Translations under genes and position numbers: made by a program | Assembly (NCBI GenBank): GCA_902761645.1 | Contig: CACWLF010000048.1 | Coordinates: 1-32,801 of the forward strand | Length of the DNA stretch: 32,801 bases | Direction: 5' to 3' | Source: an uncultured Aeromonadales bacterium | Lineage (GTDB): Bacteria > Pseudomonadota > Gammaproteobacteria > Enterobacterales > Succinivibrionaceae | In this document: piece by piece, positions 21,623-31,098 of the stretch | Numbering within the stretch: the stretch's first letter is position 1 | How the letters are laid out: each line of letters opens with the position of its first letter | Notes under the pieces: model-generated | Told to the model about the DNA's origin: nothing | What the model saw: only the letters and a program-made list of their open reading frames with translations | The model's database searches: none

Positions 21623-22728
21623 AACAGTATAAGGCAGGCTTTGAACTGGATGATCAGGAAGAGGTGCAGAAGCAGTCGCCAGACAGCAGCAGAACTGCCG
21701 GAGATGATGCCGGCGTCGCTGTTTTCAGCTATAAAAAAGGCTTTACTCTTGATCAGGAGCCTGAGCAGGCGCGGGTTATTACTGTTTCCGATGTGGATCC
21801 TTCAAATCTCACCACACTTGAATTTGCCGAAGAAGATGACTCTTCCGATGATGAAATCCGTACCAGGTTCTGGAGCAGCCCTCTGTTATGGATATTAATG
21901 CTGGTAATAGTTCTGGGCGGTCTTCAGGTGTATCAGCTTCTTGTTTCAGCTTTTAATCAGAGTTTAATTGCCGGAGGAGCCTGGTCAGTCGGTTTGTCCG
22001 TTGTCATGACTTTCGTGTTTTCTGCGGTTTTCAGGGAACTGCATTCAGTATGGATGCTTAAAAACAGTGATAAAAACAGAATGCAGATCAGACGTATTCT
22101 GGAAACAGGCAGCGGACAGGAGGCAATCAGCCTGTGCCGCAATATGTATAAAAATGTATCCGGAATCAGTGAGCAGTCCTATCAGACTTTTCTTAAACGT
22201 GTTCAGCCTCATTTTTCTCCGGCGGAAGTCTTTGAAATGTATGAAAATGTGATTCTGCAGGAACTGGATCGCAAAGCTAAAAACATTGTAATAAAAAGAT
22301 CCCAGGAAAACGGAGTTGTGGTTGCATTAAGTCCGATTGCCTGGCTTGATATGGCTTTTACTGTGGCAAGATCTCTGCGCATGATTCGTGAAGTTGCCGA
22401 AACATATGGTTATCACTGCGGTTTGTGGGGACGTCTGCAGCTTTATCGTAAAATCATCAAAAATATAATTTTCATAGGTATAACCGATCTTGCAACCGAT
22501 GCAATTATGGATTCAATCGGAGCTGAAACCTTTGCCAAATTAAGCGCAGCGGTAGGTCAGGGACTTGCCGCAGGAATTTATTCAACACGTCTTGGTTATA
22601 TGACTATAAAGGCTGTTCGCCCGATCCCTATCTCAAAAAGGGTTGTGACATTGGCTGAACTGCGTAAAAGCATGGTGGCAGGTGCGCTAGACGTTCTAAA
22701 AAAACGTGACGATCAAGGTAAAAAATAA
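21619..22728 (+). CDS. ycjF: YcjF/DUF697-family membrane protein
   Basis: This 369-residue inner-membrane protein pairs with YcjX in many gammaproteobacteria. A charged, poorly ordered N-terminus (1-90) is followed by two membrane helices (about 94-115 and 121-142), then a cytoplasmic region with further hydrophobic stretches. The DUF697-like part includes NGVVVALSPIAWLDMAFTVA and a GLAAGIYSTRLGYMTIKAVRP-like end. AGGAG stands eight bases before the ATG. The four-base overlap with ycjX indicates coupled translation. The molecular role is unknown. Confidence 0.92.
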   Translation: MKQYKAGFELDDQEEVQKQSPDSSRTAGDDAGVAVFSYKKGFTLDQEPEQARVITVSDVDPSNLTTLEFAEEDDSSDDEIRTRFWSSPLLWILMLVIVLGGLQVYQLLVSAFNQSLIAGGAWSVGLSVVMTFVFSAVFRELHSVWMLKNSDKNRMQIRRILETGSGQEAISLCRNMYKNVSGISEQSYQTFLKRVQPHFSPAEVFEMYENVILQELDRKAKNIVIKRSQENGVVVALSPIAWLDMAFTVARSLRMIREVAETYGYHCGLWGRLQLYRKIIKNIIFIGITDLATDAIMDSIGAETFAKLSAAVGQGLAAGIYSTRLGYMTIKAVRPIPISKRVVTLAELRKSMVAGALDVLKKRDDQGKK

Positions 22729-22752
22729 TTTTTCATATCGTAAGAAAAAAAA

Positions 22753-22780
22753 GCAAACCGTAAAGTACGGTTTACGTTTT
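22753..22780. terminator. Bidirectional terminator between ycjF and glgX
   Basis: AAACCGTA (22755-22762) pairs with TACGGTTT (22766-22773), loop of three. TTTT follows on the plus strand. On the minus strand GCTTTTTTTT follows, so it can end both converging transcripts and is strongest for glgX. Confidence 0.85.
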
Positions 22781-22804
22781 AATGAGGTAAATTATTCGTT
22801 TTGT

Positions 22805-24886
22805 TTAATTCAGCAGATTCATGCGCTCGGAGAGCATAATTACAGAACTTCTTGGCTGAACCACGTATTCTCCGGTAACCTGAATCTGATCTTTTGCCAG
22901 AGGCGTATGGTCGTTCGGACCTGCAATTGAAGTATCAACGACCTTATACCAGCTGTTGATATTGGTATTAGGAACATTCGGAAGTTCCAGTTTAATCGGC
23001 TCCCAGTATGCATTGAAAAATATGTAGACGTAAACCTTGTGTGTTACCGAGTAATATGTCATTCCAATGGAATGGGAGTCATAACTGAAATCCGGCAGAT
23101 AAGGTTTGGCGCCGTGCAGGCAGAACTGATTGAAACGGATGCTATCCTCAAGGGTATAAATTTCCTGAGCCTGCGGAGGAACATTCTGGGATCTTATTCT
23201 GGTAACCTTCCTGGTAAATTCAAACATTTCCTTCTGTCGTGCATTCAGGTTCCAGTTCATATAGGATACATCGTTGTCCTGACAGTATGCATTGTTGTTT
23301 CCGTGCTGGGTTCTCAGAATTTCGTCGCCCATGGTGATCATCGGCGTACCGAGAGAAATCATGTTCATAAGCATGAAGTTCTTGGACTGCTTGAGGCGCA
23401 GATCGTTGATTGTCTTGTTTTTGGTTTCTCCCTCTGCACCGTGGTTCCAACTGAAATTGTAATCGGAGCCGTCTCGGTTATCCTCCATGTTTTCCTCGTT
23501 GTGCTTTTTATCGTAGCTTACCAGATCCCACAATGTGAAACCGTCGTGGCAGGTTACAAAATTAAGACTCTTGTACGGATCGAAGGCAAAAGAGGTATAA
23601 ATGTCAGGACTTCCCATGATTCTCTGTGCAAGTACCTTGACCTGATCAGGATCGCCCTTAACAAATCTTCTTGCCACATCTCTGAACTGTCCGTTCCACT
23701 CGCGCCAGCGGTCACCGGGCAGATTTCCCACCTGATACAGACCTGCAGCATCCCATGCCTCTGCGATAATCTTAATGTTGGCAAAGCGGTAGTCGTTGTC
23801 TATGGCGAGCAGTGTAGGAGCCTCGGCCTGAGGTACTCCCTTCTGATCTCTTGACAGGATTGACGCCAGATCGAAACGGAATCCGTCCACATGCATTTCC
23901 TGAGTCCAGAATAGAAGGCTGTCAAGAATGATTTTCTTTGCCACCGGGGTGGTAGCATTGAAGGTATTGCCGCAACTGGTGAAATTGAGATATTCGTTGT
24001 TCTCGTTCATCAGATAATATTCTTTATTGCTCAGACCTTTGAAACTGAAGGTAGGACCGCCGTCTCCAGATTCAGATGTATGGTTGTAAACGACATCAAG
24101 ATATACTTCAATATTGGCTTTATGAAGTGCTTTAACCAGATCTCTGAACTCATTGATCGGTCCGGACAGTGATTTGTCGGAACTGTAACCCTCGTGAGGA
24201 ATGAAAAAACTTATAGGATCGTATCCCCAGTAGTTGGTGCGGTCTGAGTCTGCAACATGATTGTCAAACTGAAAAACAGGAAGCAGTTCAATGGCTGTAA
24301 CGCCGAGTTCCTTGAGATACGGAATTTTTTCTATAATACCTGCATAGGTACCGCGTTTTTCCGGAGTTACCTTTGAACTCGGATGGGCGGTAAATCCCTT
24401 CACGTGCATTTCATAAATAACGGTGCTTGACAATGCAGTATTCGGATGGCGATCGTCCTCCCAGTCATATTTTTTATAATCGATAACCACGGATTTCGGA
24501 CAGCAGTGAAGATTTGATCCTGCCATCATGTTTGCGATGCGGGAATAGTTATCCGGAAAAATTATACGTTTGCAGTATGGATCCAGAAGAACCTTGGTAG
24601 GATCGAAACGCTGTGCAGGATCCTGCCGGAAAACCTTTACGACTCTCCATGCATACAGCTGACCTTCGGTAATACCTTCAACAAATACATGAAAGTAGTA
24701 GCTGGTACGATGATCTGAAGCCGGAAGTTTTATAACTGCAGGAGAAAGATCGGTCGGTGACTTGAATAGAAGGAGTTCAAGCTGCTTGGCGTATTTGCAG
24801 TATATGGCAAAGTTTACACCGCCGTTTTCGATAGTGGCACCCAGTTCCATGCAGTGTCCCTTTCTGATTACTAGTTTTTTATTCAT
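22805..24886 (-). CDS. glgX: GlgX-type glycogen/alpha-glucan debranching enzyme
   Basis: This 693-residue cytoplasmic GH13 enzyme of the isoamylase/GlgX type hydrolyses alpha-1,6 branches in limit dextrins. An N-terminal CBM48-like domain (about 1-130) starts GATIENGGVNFAIYCKYAKQ. The barrel has DVVYNHTSE (region I), the nucleophile D339 in DGFRFDLAS, acid/base E376 in IIAEAWDAAG, and the third acid D448 in VTCHDGFTL. YWGYDPISFFIPHEGYSS is typical of this group. The start at 24886 is chosen for GGGGA five bases upstream; an in-frame codon ten residues earlier has no such site. It has no signal peptide, so it acts inside the cell. No other glg genes are nearby. Confidence 0.93.
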   Translation of the reverse strand: MNKKLVIRKGHCMELGATIENGGVNFAIYCKYAKQLELLLFKSPTDLSPAVIKLPASDHRTSYYFHVFVEGITEGQLYAWRVVKVFRQDPAQRFDPTKVLLDPYCKRIIFPDNYSRIANMMAGSNLHCCPKSVVIDYKKYDWEDDRHPNTALSSTVIYEMHVKGFTAHPSSKVTPEKRGTYAGIIEKIPYLKELGVTAIELLPVFQFDNHVADSDRTNYWGYDPISFFIPHEGYSSDKSLSGPINEFRDLVKALHKANIEVYLDVVYNHTSESGDGGPTFSFKGLSNKEYYLMNENNEYLNFTSCGNTFNATTPVAKKIILDSLLFWTQEMHVDGFRFDLASILSRDQKGVPQAEAPTLLAIDNDYRFANIKIIAEAWDAAGLYQVGNLPGDRWREWNGQFRDVARRFVKGDPDQVKVLAQRIMGSPDIYTSFAFDPYKSLNFVTCHDGFTLWDLVSYDKKHNEENMEDNRDGSDYNFSWNHGAEGETKNKTINDLRLKQSKNFMLMNMISLGTPMITMGDEILRTQHGNNNAYCQDNDVSYMNWNLNARQKEMFEFTRKVTRIRSQNVPPQAQEIYTLEDSIRFNQFCLHGAKPYLPDFSYDSHSIGMTYYSVTHKVYVYIFFNAYWEPIKLELPNVPNTNINSWYKVVDTSIAGPNDHTPLAKDQIQVTGEYVVQPRSSVIMLSERMNLLN

Positions 24887-24946
24887 AGATCCCCGCATTG
24901 ATATCAATCTGACCATACTTTCAATTTTAAAGAAAAAAAGAAGTGC

Positions 24947-24991
24947 AAAAAATTACAACCTATCACGATTTTTACATGGTAGATTGTAATT
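24947..24991 (-). terminator. Terminator after nadE
   Basis: AATTACAACCTA (24951-24962) and TAGATTGTAATT (24980-24991) pair at 11 of 12 positions. On the minus strand the hairpin is followed by TTTT, giving an AT-rich terminator for pykA-nadE, just upstream of glgX. Confidence 0.6.
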
Positions 24992-25039
24992 ATTTGATCC
25001 GGTTAAAGATTTTTGAATAAAAAACTTTTGAATATTAAG

Positions 25040-27097
25040 TTACATGAATTTAAGATTCTTAAGTTCACTCAGTTCTGCAAGCTGCTTTTCCATCTGGTTT
25101 GAAAGTACAGGGAACCTTCTGAAAGTTTTGGGATCCGCGCTGTCCTGTTCAATATGGAAACTTACCGCAAGCCTTTCGCGTTTCCACTGATTGCGGCAAT
25201 AGAGACGGTAATATTTGATTACGCTCGCCTTCAGCTGTTCAAAGGAAAATGTTTTGGCGAAACTGCCTCGCATCAGATGAACAAGAACGTCCTTTGGCAT
25301 AAGATTCAGCGTCTGTGAAAGTTTTCTGATTTCATCTAGTAGCGGATAAGGCATCAGATCGCTTTCATCAGTCTGTTCAACCGGACGCAGTTCCGCGGTA
25401 GGCTGCTGTTCAACCACGTAGGAAATGTCGGAGATGGTGCATGTATCATCCGTATCCTGAAGTGCCAGACCGTGTTCCATAATGTAGCGGTTGATTTTCA
25501 GAATTCTGGATTTGCTGATGCCGCCGATCGGCGATATTACACCGGAGGTGTCGCCGTCCATGGTGCAGTAGCCGACTGAAGCCTCAGATAAATTCGAGGT
25601 TGCAACCAACAGTTTGTTGAATTTGTTGGCCAGCATCCAGATTCCAGGTGATCTCACGCGGGCCTGAATGTTCTGCAGTGTCAAATCGTCGCGTTCCCAG
25701 CAGAGTTTCTGATCTTCAGGAAGAAGGTTGTTTACCAGATTTTCATATCCTTCAACCAGATCGCTGATAGACCATGAATAGTGTCTTGCACCGATGCATT
25801 CAGCAAGTTTTGCTGCAGCATTGAAGGTTACATCTCCGCTGTGCTTTGACCCCTGGTAAAGTGTGATCAGAACAAGAGGCATTACCTCGGCACGGATGTA
25901 ATCCCGGTATGTTCTGTACTGATCTGAATTATATGGTTTTGGTTTCAGACGGCAGTCCGCCAGAACCTTCAGATATTTTTCATGTCCAAGGGAGTATATT
26001 GCCTGCACCTGGGCATAGTAGATCATGCAGGCGCACAGTGCTGAATCGGCGCCGCCGGACAGACTCAGTGCAAAGCCGCTGGTTCTGGTTTTGCGCATGA
26101 AGTCCCATAGTCCCAGAGCGACTGTTCGGCAGACTACATATTCCTCCACCTCTGTATCAGGTTCACAGCATGTAATGACAGGATCTTCCGGAACTTTGAA
26201 TGAAAATCCGTTTTCCACGATACGGTTAAGATCTTCTGTAAGAAGTGTCTCCGAGGAGATGATTCTGTTATTGCGGTTTTCATCCAGATCCACCACGGCA
26301 TTGTAGGTGGCGCATTCCCTGAAACTCAGGCGTTCCGAGTGCATTACGATTCTGCCGTTGCTGGCAATCATCGAGTCGCCGTCGTATACCGCTCTTCCCG
26401 CTTCGTTGCCGGAAAGATTGGTATAGGCATAAACGCAGCAGTATGCTCTTGAACCGTCCTTTACAAAGTTGCGGCGGATTTCCTGCTTGCCGATGCTGAA
26501 ATGCGATGCTGAAGGATTGAGAATGATATCCACATTGCGGGTATACAGTTCATTGCCTGGACGATGCGCCACCCAGGAATCTTCACAGATCTCAAATCCG
26601 ATGCGTACACCGTCAATCTGATAGAAAATATCTCCGATGGGAACAGGCTCGGTGTATCCTTCAATCCAGTTTTCAAGAACTCTTGCCTTGCCTCTCGGCC
26701 ACGGCGCAAACCACCGGTGTTCATAATGAATACCGGTTCTGGCAAGAAACTGCTTGCAGGTAAGACCCAAAATCTTTTTTCTGGAAAGCAGCGCGCACGC
26801 ATTGTAGATCTGTCCTTCGTACCAGATCGGCAATCCGGCCGCAACAAGCATTCCCTCGGGAATAGCCTTCATTATTTCAGGCAGGTACCGTGGTATTGAC
26901 TGCAGAAACGACTGAACGTAAAACAGATCTTCGCATCCGTATCCTGAAATACACAGTTCAGGAAGCAGAAGCAGATTGGCCTGCTGCTGTTCCGCAGCTG
27001 CAATGCATTCCTTTATCAGGGAAACATTGGTATCTAAATCAACAGGTATGGTGTTGATTACACCTGTCGAGATGGAAAAAAAATGTGGCATTTTCAT
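25040..27097 (-). CDS. nadE: Glutamine-dependent NAD+ synthetase
   Basis: NadE makes NAD+ from deamido-NAD+, ATP and glutamine. The 685-residue two-domain form is seen. The N-terminal nitrilase-like glutaminase carries the Glu in LLLPELCISGYGCED, the Lys in LTCKQFLA and the Cys in FEICEDSW. The C-terminal synthetase carries the PP-loop SLSGGADSALCA and ATSNLSEASVGYCT with DGDTSGVISPIGG. E. coli uses a short ammonia-dependent form, so this is a different type. The start is uncertain between ATG 27097 and ATG 27091, and neither has a clear ribosome binding site. It lies 16 bases after pykA, very likely cotranscribed. Confidence 0.95.
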   Translation of the reverse strand: MKMPHFFSISTGVINTIPVDLDTNVSLIKECIAAAEQQQANLLLLPELCISGYGCEDLFYVQSFLQSIPRYLPEIMKAIPEGMLVAAGLPIWYEGQIYNACALLSRKKILGLTCKQFLARTGIHYEHRWFAPWPRGKARVLENWIEGYTEPVPIGDIFYQIDGVRIGFEICEDSWVAHRPGNELYTRNVDIILNPSASHFSIGKQEIRRNFVKDGSRAYCCVYAYTNLSGNEAGRAVYDGDSMIASNGRIVMHSERLSFRECATYNAVVDLDENRNNRIISSETLLTEDLNRIVENGFSFKVPEDPVITCCEPDTEVEEYVVCRTVALGLWDFMRKTRTSGFALSLSGGADSALCACMIYYAQVQAIYSLGHEKYLKVLADCRLKPKPYNSDQYRTYRDYIRAEVMPLVLITLYQGSKHSGDVTFNAAAKLAECIGARHYSWSISDLVEGYENLVNNLLPEDQKLCWERDDLTLQNIQARVRSPGIWMLANKFNKLLVATSNLSEASVGYCTMDGDTSGVISPIGGISKSRILKINRYIMEHGLALQDTDDTCTISDISYVVEQQPTAELRPVEQTDESDLMPYPLLDEIRKLSQTLNLMPKDVLVHLMRGSFAKTFSFEQLKASVIKYYRLYCRNQWKRERLAVSFHIEQDSADPKTFRRFPVLSNQMEKQLAELSELKNLKFM

Positions 27098-27113
27098 TTA
27101 ACCGTTTTATTTT

Positions 27114-28556
27114 TTATTTAACTACTAGAATTTTGAGCGAATTGGTTGAACCTTCCTCTCCGGTGTTGTCGCCGAAGGTGATTATTACCTTGTCGCCGCT
27201 GTGCAGGTAACCGAGCTCCTTGCATTTGTCCAGTGCATTCTGGCTGATTTCCTTGCGGGTCAGGTTAGGACCGTCACCTGTGAAATAAATCGGAGTAACA
27301 CCACGGTAGAGCGCAACCCAGTTCAATGTTTTTTCATTTCCGGACAGTGCATAAATCGGAATATTGGAACGCAGACGCGACATCAGCTTCGGTGTTCCTC
27401 CGGTCTGAGTCAGAGCCACAATTCCTTTGATGCCGTCAAGATGATTTGCTGCATACATCGCCGACATGGCAATGGTTTCCTCCGGAGTCGTGAACTGACG
27501 ATCTACGCGGTAGCTTGAAATTACCATGGAAGGATCCATTTCGGCACCTGCAAGAACCTCCGACATGGCCTGAACTGTTTCAACAGGATATTTGCCAACG
27601 GCTGATTCCGCGGAAAGCATTACAGCATCGGTACAGTCAAGCACGGCGTTTGACACGTCCATAACCTCAGCACGGGTAGGCAGAGGCGCATTGATCATGG
27701 ATTCCATCATCTGGGTTGCGGTAATAACCACACGGTTGTTGCGGCAGGCAAGCTTGATCAGACGCTTCTGAACACCCATCAGGTTAGGATCTCCGATTTC
27801 AATACCCAAATCTCCGCGGGCAACCATGATTACATCGGTGGCCTGGATGATTTCAATCATGTTTTCGTCGGAACTTACAGTTTCAGCACGTTCAATTTTC
27901 GCAACGATTTTTGCTGTTGAACCGGCCTGGGTAATCAGTTTGCGGGCGTATCTGATGTCATCGCCGTTGCGAGGGAAGGAAACAGCCAGATAATCAACAC
28001 CGATTTGAGCTGCAAGAAGAATATCCTTCTTGTCCTTTTCGGTCAGTGCCTTGGCTGAAAGTCCGCCGCCCTTCTTGTTGATTCCCTTGTTGTTGGACAG
28101 ATAGTTTGCAACAGTAACGGTGGTGTTGATGCGGTTGCCCTTGATATCGGTAACCACAAGCTGAACCTTGCCGTCATCAAGAAGCAGAATATCGCCGGAC
28201 TTAACGTCGTTAGGCAAATCCTTGTAGTCGATACCAACTGCGGTTTCGTCTCCTGCAAGCGGTTCAAGATCTGCATCAAGAGCGAAACTCTGACCTTTCT
28301 TAAGCAAAACCTTTCCGTCCCTGAAGGTCGAAACCCTGATCTTAGGACCCTGCAAATCTCCCATGATAGCTACATAGCAGCCGAGCTTTTTGGCAATGTC
28401 GCGTACCTGCTGCGCACGTTTGAGATGATCGTCCGCCACCGAATGAGAAAAGTTCAGTCTTACCATGTTAACGCCTGATTTAATCATCTGCTCCAGTACG
28501 GCAGGATCGTCGGTTGCCGGACCGAGTGTTGCAACGATTTTTGTTCTTTTGTACAT
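27114..28556 (-). CDS. pykA: Pyruvate kinase (PykA type)
   Basis: Pyruvate kinase converts PEP and ADP to pyruvate and ATP. At 480 residues it has the length of E. coli PykA. It shares PykA-like stretches such as [49 protein letters not shown] and [11 protein letters not shown]. The active-site block is [14 protein letters not shown], with [36 protein letters not shown] following. The C-terminal domain differs more. It is the first gene of a pykA-nadE unit, with a leader of about 175 nt that contains strong hairpins. The choice of pykA over pykF is from remembered similarity. Confidence 0.96.
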   Translation of the reverse strand: MYKRTKIVATLGPATDDPAVLEQMIKSGVNMVRLNFSHSVADDHLKRAQQVRDIAKKLGCYVAIMGDLQGPKIRVSTFRDGKVLLKKGQSFALDADLEPLAGDETAVGIDYKDLPNDVKSGDILLLDDGKVQLVVTDIKGNRINTTVTVANYLSNNKGINKKGGGLSAKALTEKDKKDILLAAQIGVDYLAVSFPRNGDDIRYARKLITQAGSTAKIVAKIERAETVSSDENMIEIIQATDVIMVARGDLGIEIGDPNLMGVQKRLIKLACRNNRVVITATQMMESMINAPLPTRAEVMDVSNAVLDCTDAVMLSAESAVGKYPVETVQAMSEVLAGAEMDPSMVISSYRVDRQFTTPEETIAMSAMYAANHLDGIKGIVALTQTGGTPKLMSRLRSNIPIYALSGNEKTLNWVALYRGVTPIYFTGDGPNLTRKEISQNALDKCKELGYLHSGDKVIITFGDNTGEEGSTNSLKILVVK

Positions 28557-28742
28557 AATTGTGGATCCTAAATTTACATTTGAAATTATTACCAGCGGGT
28601 CAGCAGAGATACAAAAAACTTCTCTGAAGTGCCCGCCATGTATGAAAGTTTGTTACGCCGTCTTTACATGCAGCCGGGCAACGACCGGCCGAGGCGACCG
28701 CAGGCAAAGTCACGGTGAAAAAACTCCGTTCCTTCTATTATA
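28557..28742 (-). promoter_or_regulatory. pykA promoter and structured leader
   Basis: A perfect TATAAT (28737-28742, minus strand) suggests a start near 28730, though no good -35 is seen. The leader includes a GC-rich hairpin (GCCGG/CCGGC). Near 28612-28636 two exclusive foldings are possible. One is a terminator-like hairpin ACTTC-AGA-GAAGT followed by six T. The other is a larger stem in which GCGGG pairs with CCCGC and CAGAGA with TCTCTG, sequestering that T-run in its loop. It may be an attenuated leader or the source of a small RNA. Confidence 0.4.
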
Positions 28743-28894
28743 AAAGGATTTGCCGAAAGTTTGTATGATCAGATGTTCACAATGCGTAAATAAACGCCTG
28801 TAAAAATGTATTTTGTCTGCTGAAAAAGCAAAAACTGAAAAATAGTGCAGAGAAGCCGCGGTCGTTCCAGAGGTACGGAAAGGCGCATTAATCA

Positions 28895-28928
28895 TAAAAA
28901 AGCGCCCGGCCGTTTGGCTGAGCGCGCT
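28895..28928 (-). terminator. Terminator of the 207-residue unknown gene
   Basis: On the minus strand AGCGC (28924-28928 side) with GCC inside pairs with GGC and GCGCT (28901-28905 side), followed by TTTTTTATG. It is GC-rich and well placed 22 bases after the stop. Confidence 0.75.
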
Positions 28929-28950
28929 GGATTCGATAACTGTCCGGATG

Positions 28951-29574
28951 TTACAGCTGTTTCTGTGCAATACGCTGAATTTCGTTGATGTCGGTCGCAA
29001 TCAGAAGTGCAGCCCACAGTGAGAGCTGTGTTTCCTCTGACTGGATAGTCGGAATGCACAGGAAGTTCAGATCATGGATATAGAATGACTGATCAGGCTG
29101 ATTTGATGCTGTTCCGTCCGGGTTGATCTTGTTAAAGTGCTTGCAGGTATGGAACTTGTCCAGGTTAACATCCTTATCAAGAATAAATGATACCACCATG
29201 CGGACCTGAACGTCGTCGTAACCGTCGGAAACCGCGCGGGTATGTTCATTGAAGTAGTTCAATGTAAAGAAACTCTTGTCATGCCACCACTGCAGATACG
29301 GAATTTCTTCATCCAGGAGAATTATTTCTGACACCTTGCCGTCCAGAACCGCCTTGATGCAGAAACCGGTTATGTTTTTGAATTCACCTTTCTTTATTGT
29401 CTTGTCTGCTACTAGAGAAGATGCAATCTCGCTTACTTGGATGTTCTCAATACTTTTTACACTTTGACCTGGTAAATCATTGAGCAGGGCATTGAGGAAA
29501 CGATCCATGTATCCATCTTCAGTTAAACTTAACCAAATATCATTATTGAGCGTAAGCAAACTTTCTTCTGCCAT
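28951..29574 (-). CDS. Unrecognised 207-residue protein
   Basis: I do not recognise this protein. It has no signal peptide or membrane helix and is acidic, so it is probably cytoplasmic. Visible features are an N-terminal acidic helix-like stretch (AEESLLTLNNDIWLSLTEDG), a middle part rich in aromatic residues (EEIPYLQWWHDKSFFTLNYF), a C-H pair (FHTCKHFNKI) and a C-terminal amphipathic helix (LWAALLIATDINEIQRIAQK). The start ATG 29574 is chosen because AAAGG lies eight bases upstream; a GTG nine bases earlier would sit on that site. It has its own terminator and lies alone between pykA and htpX. SecB was considered because of size and charge, but no SecB motif is present. It is likely a lineage-specific gene. 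Confidence 0.75.
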   Translation of the reverse strand: MAEESLLTLNNDIWLSLTEDGYMDRFLNALLNDLPGQSVKSIENIQVSEIASSLVADKTIKKGEFKNITGFCIKAVLDGKVSEIILLDEEIPYLQWWHDKSFFTLNYFNEHTRAVSDGYDDVQVRMVVSFILDKDVNLDKFHTCKHFNKINPDGTASNQPDQSFYIHDLNFLCIPTIQSEETQLSLWAALLIATDINEIQRIAQKQL

Positions 29575-30017
29575 TTCTTTCACCTTTTATATATATGCTC
29601 TAATGTTTTTAAACTATAAAATCACTGCCGACTATTTTAACAAAAAACACCGCGCTGTATAAATTTTTTTGAATTTATTCTTACGATAGTGTGATGTTTT
29701 TATAATTTTAGAGATGAATGACAATAAATTATTGATTGAATTAATATTTTTAAGCTGATTTTGCTCTTTATATGGACAATGTTAAGTTGCACTTCGCACA
29801 GGAGTTCCTGTCTTAATTTTATTAACATATGATCAGCTTCATACGCAATCAGAGGTTACCCTGCTGTTGACCGTGACGTGCACTGCTGCATTCATCGGAA
29901 CCGAGCATTGAGCCTCATTGTTCAAACCGTATAAAATTTTAAAATTTTAATGAAAAAACGGGTGGTTTTGAGTAATATATGCACTATTGATAGTTTGTTT
30001 TATGGAGATTGAATAAA
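29575..30017. other. Divergent intergenic region upstream of htpX
   Basis: About 440 bases without a supported gene, between the leftward unknown gene and rightward htpX. It includes a short palindrome, ACAGGAGTTCCTGT (about 29799-29812), followed by a T-rich stretch. For the leftward gene TTGTTA with a weak -10 is possible. I saw no sigma-32 promoter for htpX (no CTTGAAA/CCCCAT-like pair). Confidence 0.5.
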
Positions 30018-30914
30018 GTGTTAACCAGAGGTGCTTTCTACCTTTTGACAATGGCCGGCGTACTGGTTGTTGTAGGTGTTGTGGCAAATATTATTTTTGC
30101 CGTCTGCGGTGTGCAGATGGATCAGATGTCATTCCTTTCACTGATGGGTATCTGTACTGTTATGGGTTTCGGCGGATCGATTATCAGTATTTTCATGTCC
30201 AAAACACTGGTAAAGAAACAGATGGGCGTGCAGATTATTACCCATCCTTCAAGCGAAAATGAAAAATGGCTTGTGGAAACGGTTGCCTTCCTTGCAAAGG
30301 AAAAGGGTGTAAAGATGCCAGAGGTCGGTATTTATCCTGCTGACGAGATGAATGCCTTTGCAACCGGCTGGAACAAAAACGATGCTCTGGTGGCGGTAAG
30401 TACCGGTCTGTTCAATCAGATGTCCCAGGAGGAAATCGCCGCTGTGCTCGGTCACGAAATGTCCCACGTATCGAACGGCGATATGGTTACCATGGGTTTG
30501 GTGCAGGGTGTTACCAATACATTCGTATATGCTCTGTCCTATATATTCTCTTCCGTAATTGCATCAAAGATGAGTTCCGGCAACAGAAATGCGTCTCATG
30601 CGACATATTATATGATTTCATCTGTGCTGCAGACCGTTTTCGGCGTTATTGCCACTGCGGTTGTTATGTGGTTTTCCCGCTGGAGAGAATATCATGCCGA
30701 TGCCGGTGCCGCCAAGGTATACGGTTCACAGGCCATGATCAATGCTCTTACAGCGCTGCAGACAGCTTCACAGAGAACCTCTTCACTGAAGAAGGTAAGA
30801 AGATCAGACAATATGAACGCTTTATGCATCAGCGTTCCTGCAAATATCGCTGAACTGTTCGCGTCTCATCCGACAATTGAAAAAAGAATTGCAGCATTAA
30901 GGAAACTGCCTTAA
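30018..30914 (+). CDS. htpX: Membrane zinc protease HtpX
   Basis: HtpX is an inner-membrane M48 metalloprotease that degrades damaged membrane proteins alongside FtsH. The 298-residue product has two N-terminal membrane helices (about 5-30 and 36-58), the zinc site HEMSH in VLGHEMSHVSNGDMVTMGLV, two later helices, and the third ligand Glu in WREYHADAGAAKV. ALCISVPANIAELFASHPTIEKRI closes the protein as in E. coli HtpX. The start GTG 30018 is preferred: GGAG lies ten bases upstream and the E. coli protein begins at the matching residue. An earlier TTG (30009) abuts the Shine-Dalgarno and is unlikely. Confidence 0.95.
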   Translation: MLTRGAFYLLTMAGVLVVVGVVANIIFAVCGVQMDQMSFLSLMGICTVMGFGGSIISIFMSKTLVKKQMGVQIITHPSSENEKWLVETVAFLAKEKGVKMPEVGIYPADEMNAFATGWNKNDALVAVSTGLFNQMSQEEIAAVLGHEMSHVSNGDMVTMGLVQGVTNTFVYALSYIFSSVIASKMSSGNRNASHATYYMISSVLQTVFGVIATAVVMWFSRWREYHADAGAAKVYGSQAMINALTALQTASQRTSSLKKVRRSDNMNALCISVPANIAELFASHPTIEKRIAALRKLP

Positions 30915-30953
30915 CCGCGGCGGACTGTTCCCTGTATTTAGTCTGATAATGAT

Positions 30954-30998
30954 AAGATTGCCATGTTTTTTTGTAAAAAATATGACAATCTTAATATT
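30954..30998 (+). terminator. Probable terminator after htpX
   Basis: AAGATTG (30954-30960) pairs with CAATCTT (30986-30992), extended by CAT/ATG after one mismatch, around a T/A-rich loop. It is followed by AATATTTT. The T-run is interrupted, so strength is uncertain. Confidence 0.5.
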
Positions 30999-31098
30999 TT
31001 AATGATTCCTGTTTGATTAGAATTGAGAATCCTACGGAAGTTTGTCGAGATTGTCCCGGATTTTAATTGATAGGTGTTAATTCATGTAAGGAGCCCGA

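Noticed and set aside
23039-23854. 271-codon plus-strand frame opposite glgX
   Set aside because: It is antisense to the catalytic core of GlgX, has no ribosome binding site and no recognisable motif; it follows from codon bias on the other strand.
28951-29574. SecB chaperone
   Set aside because: The size is too large and none of the SecB sequence blocks is present; only acidity is shared.
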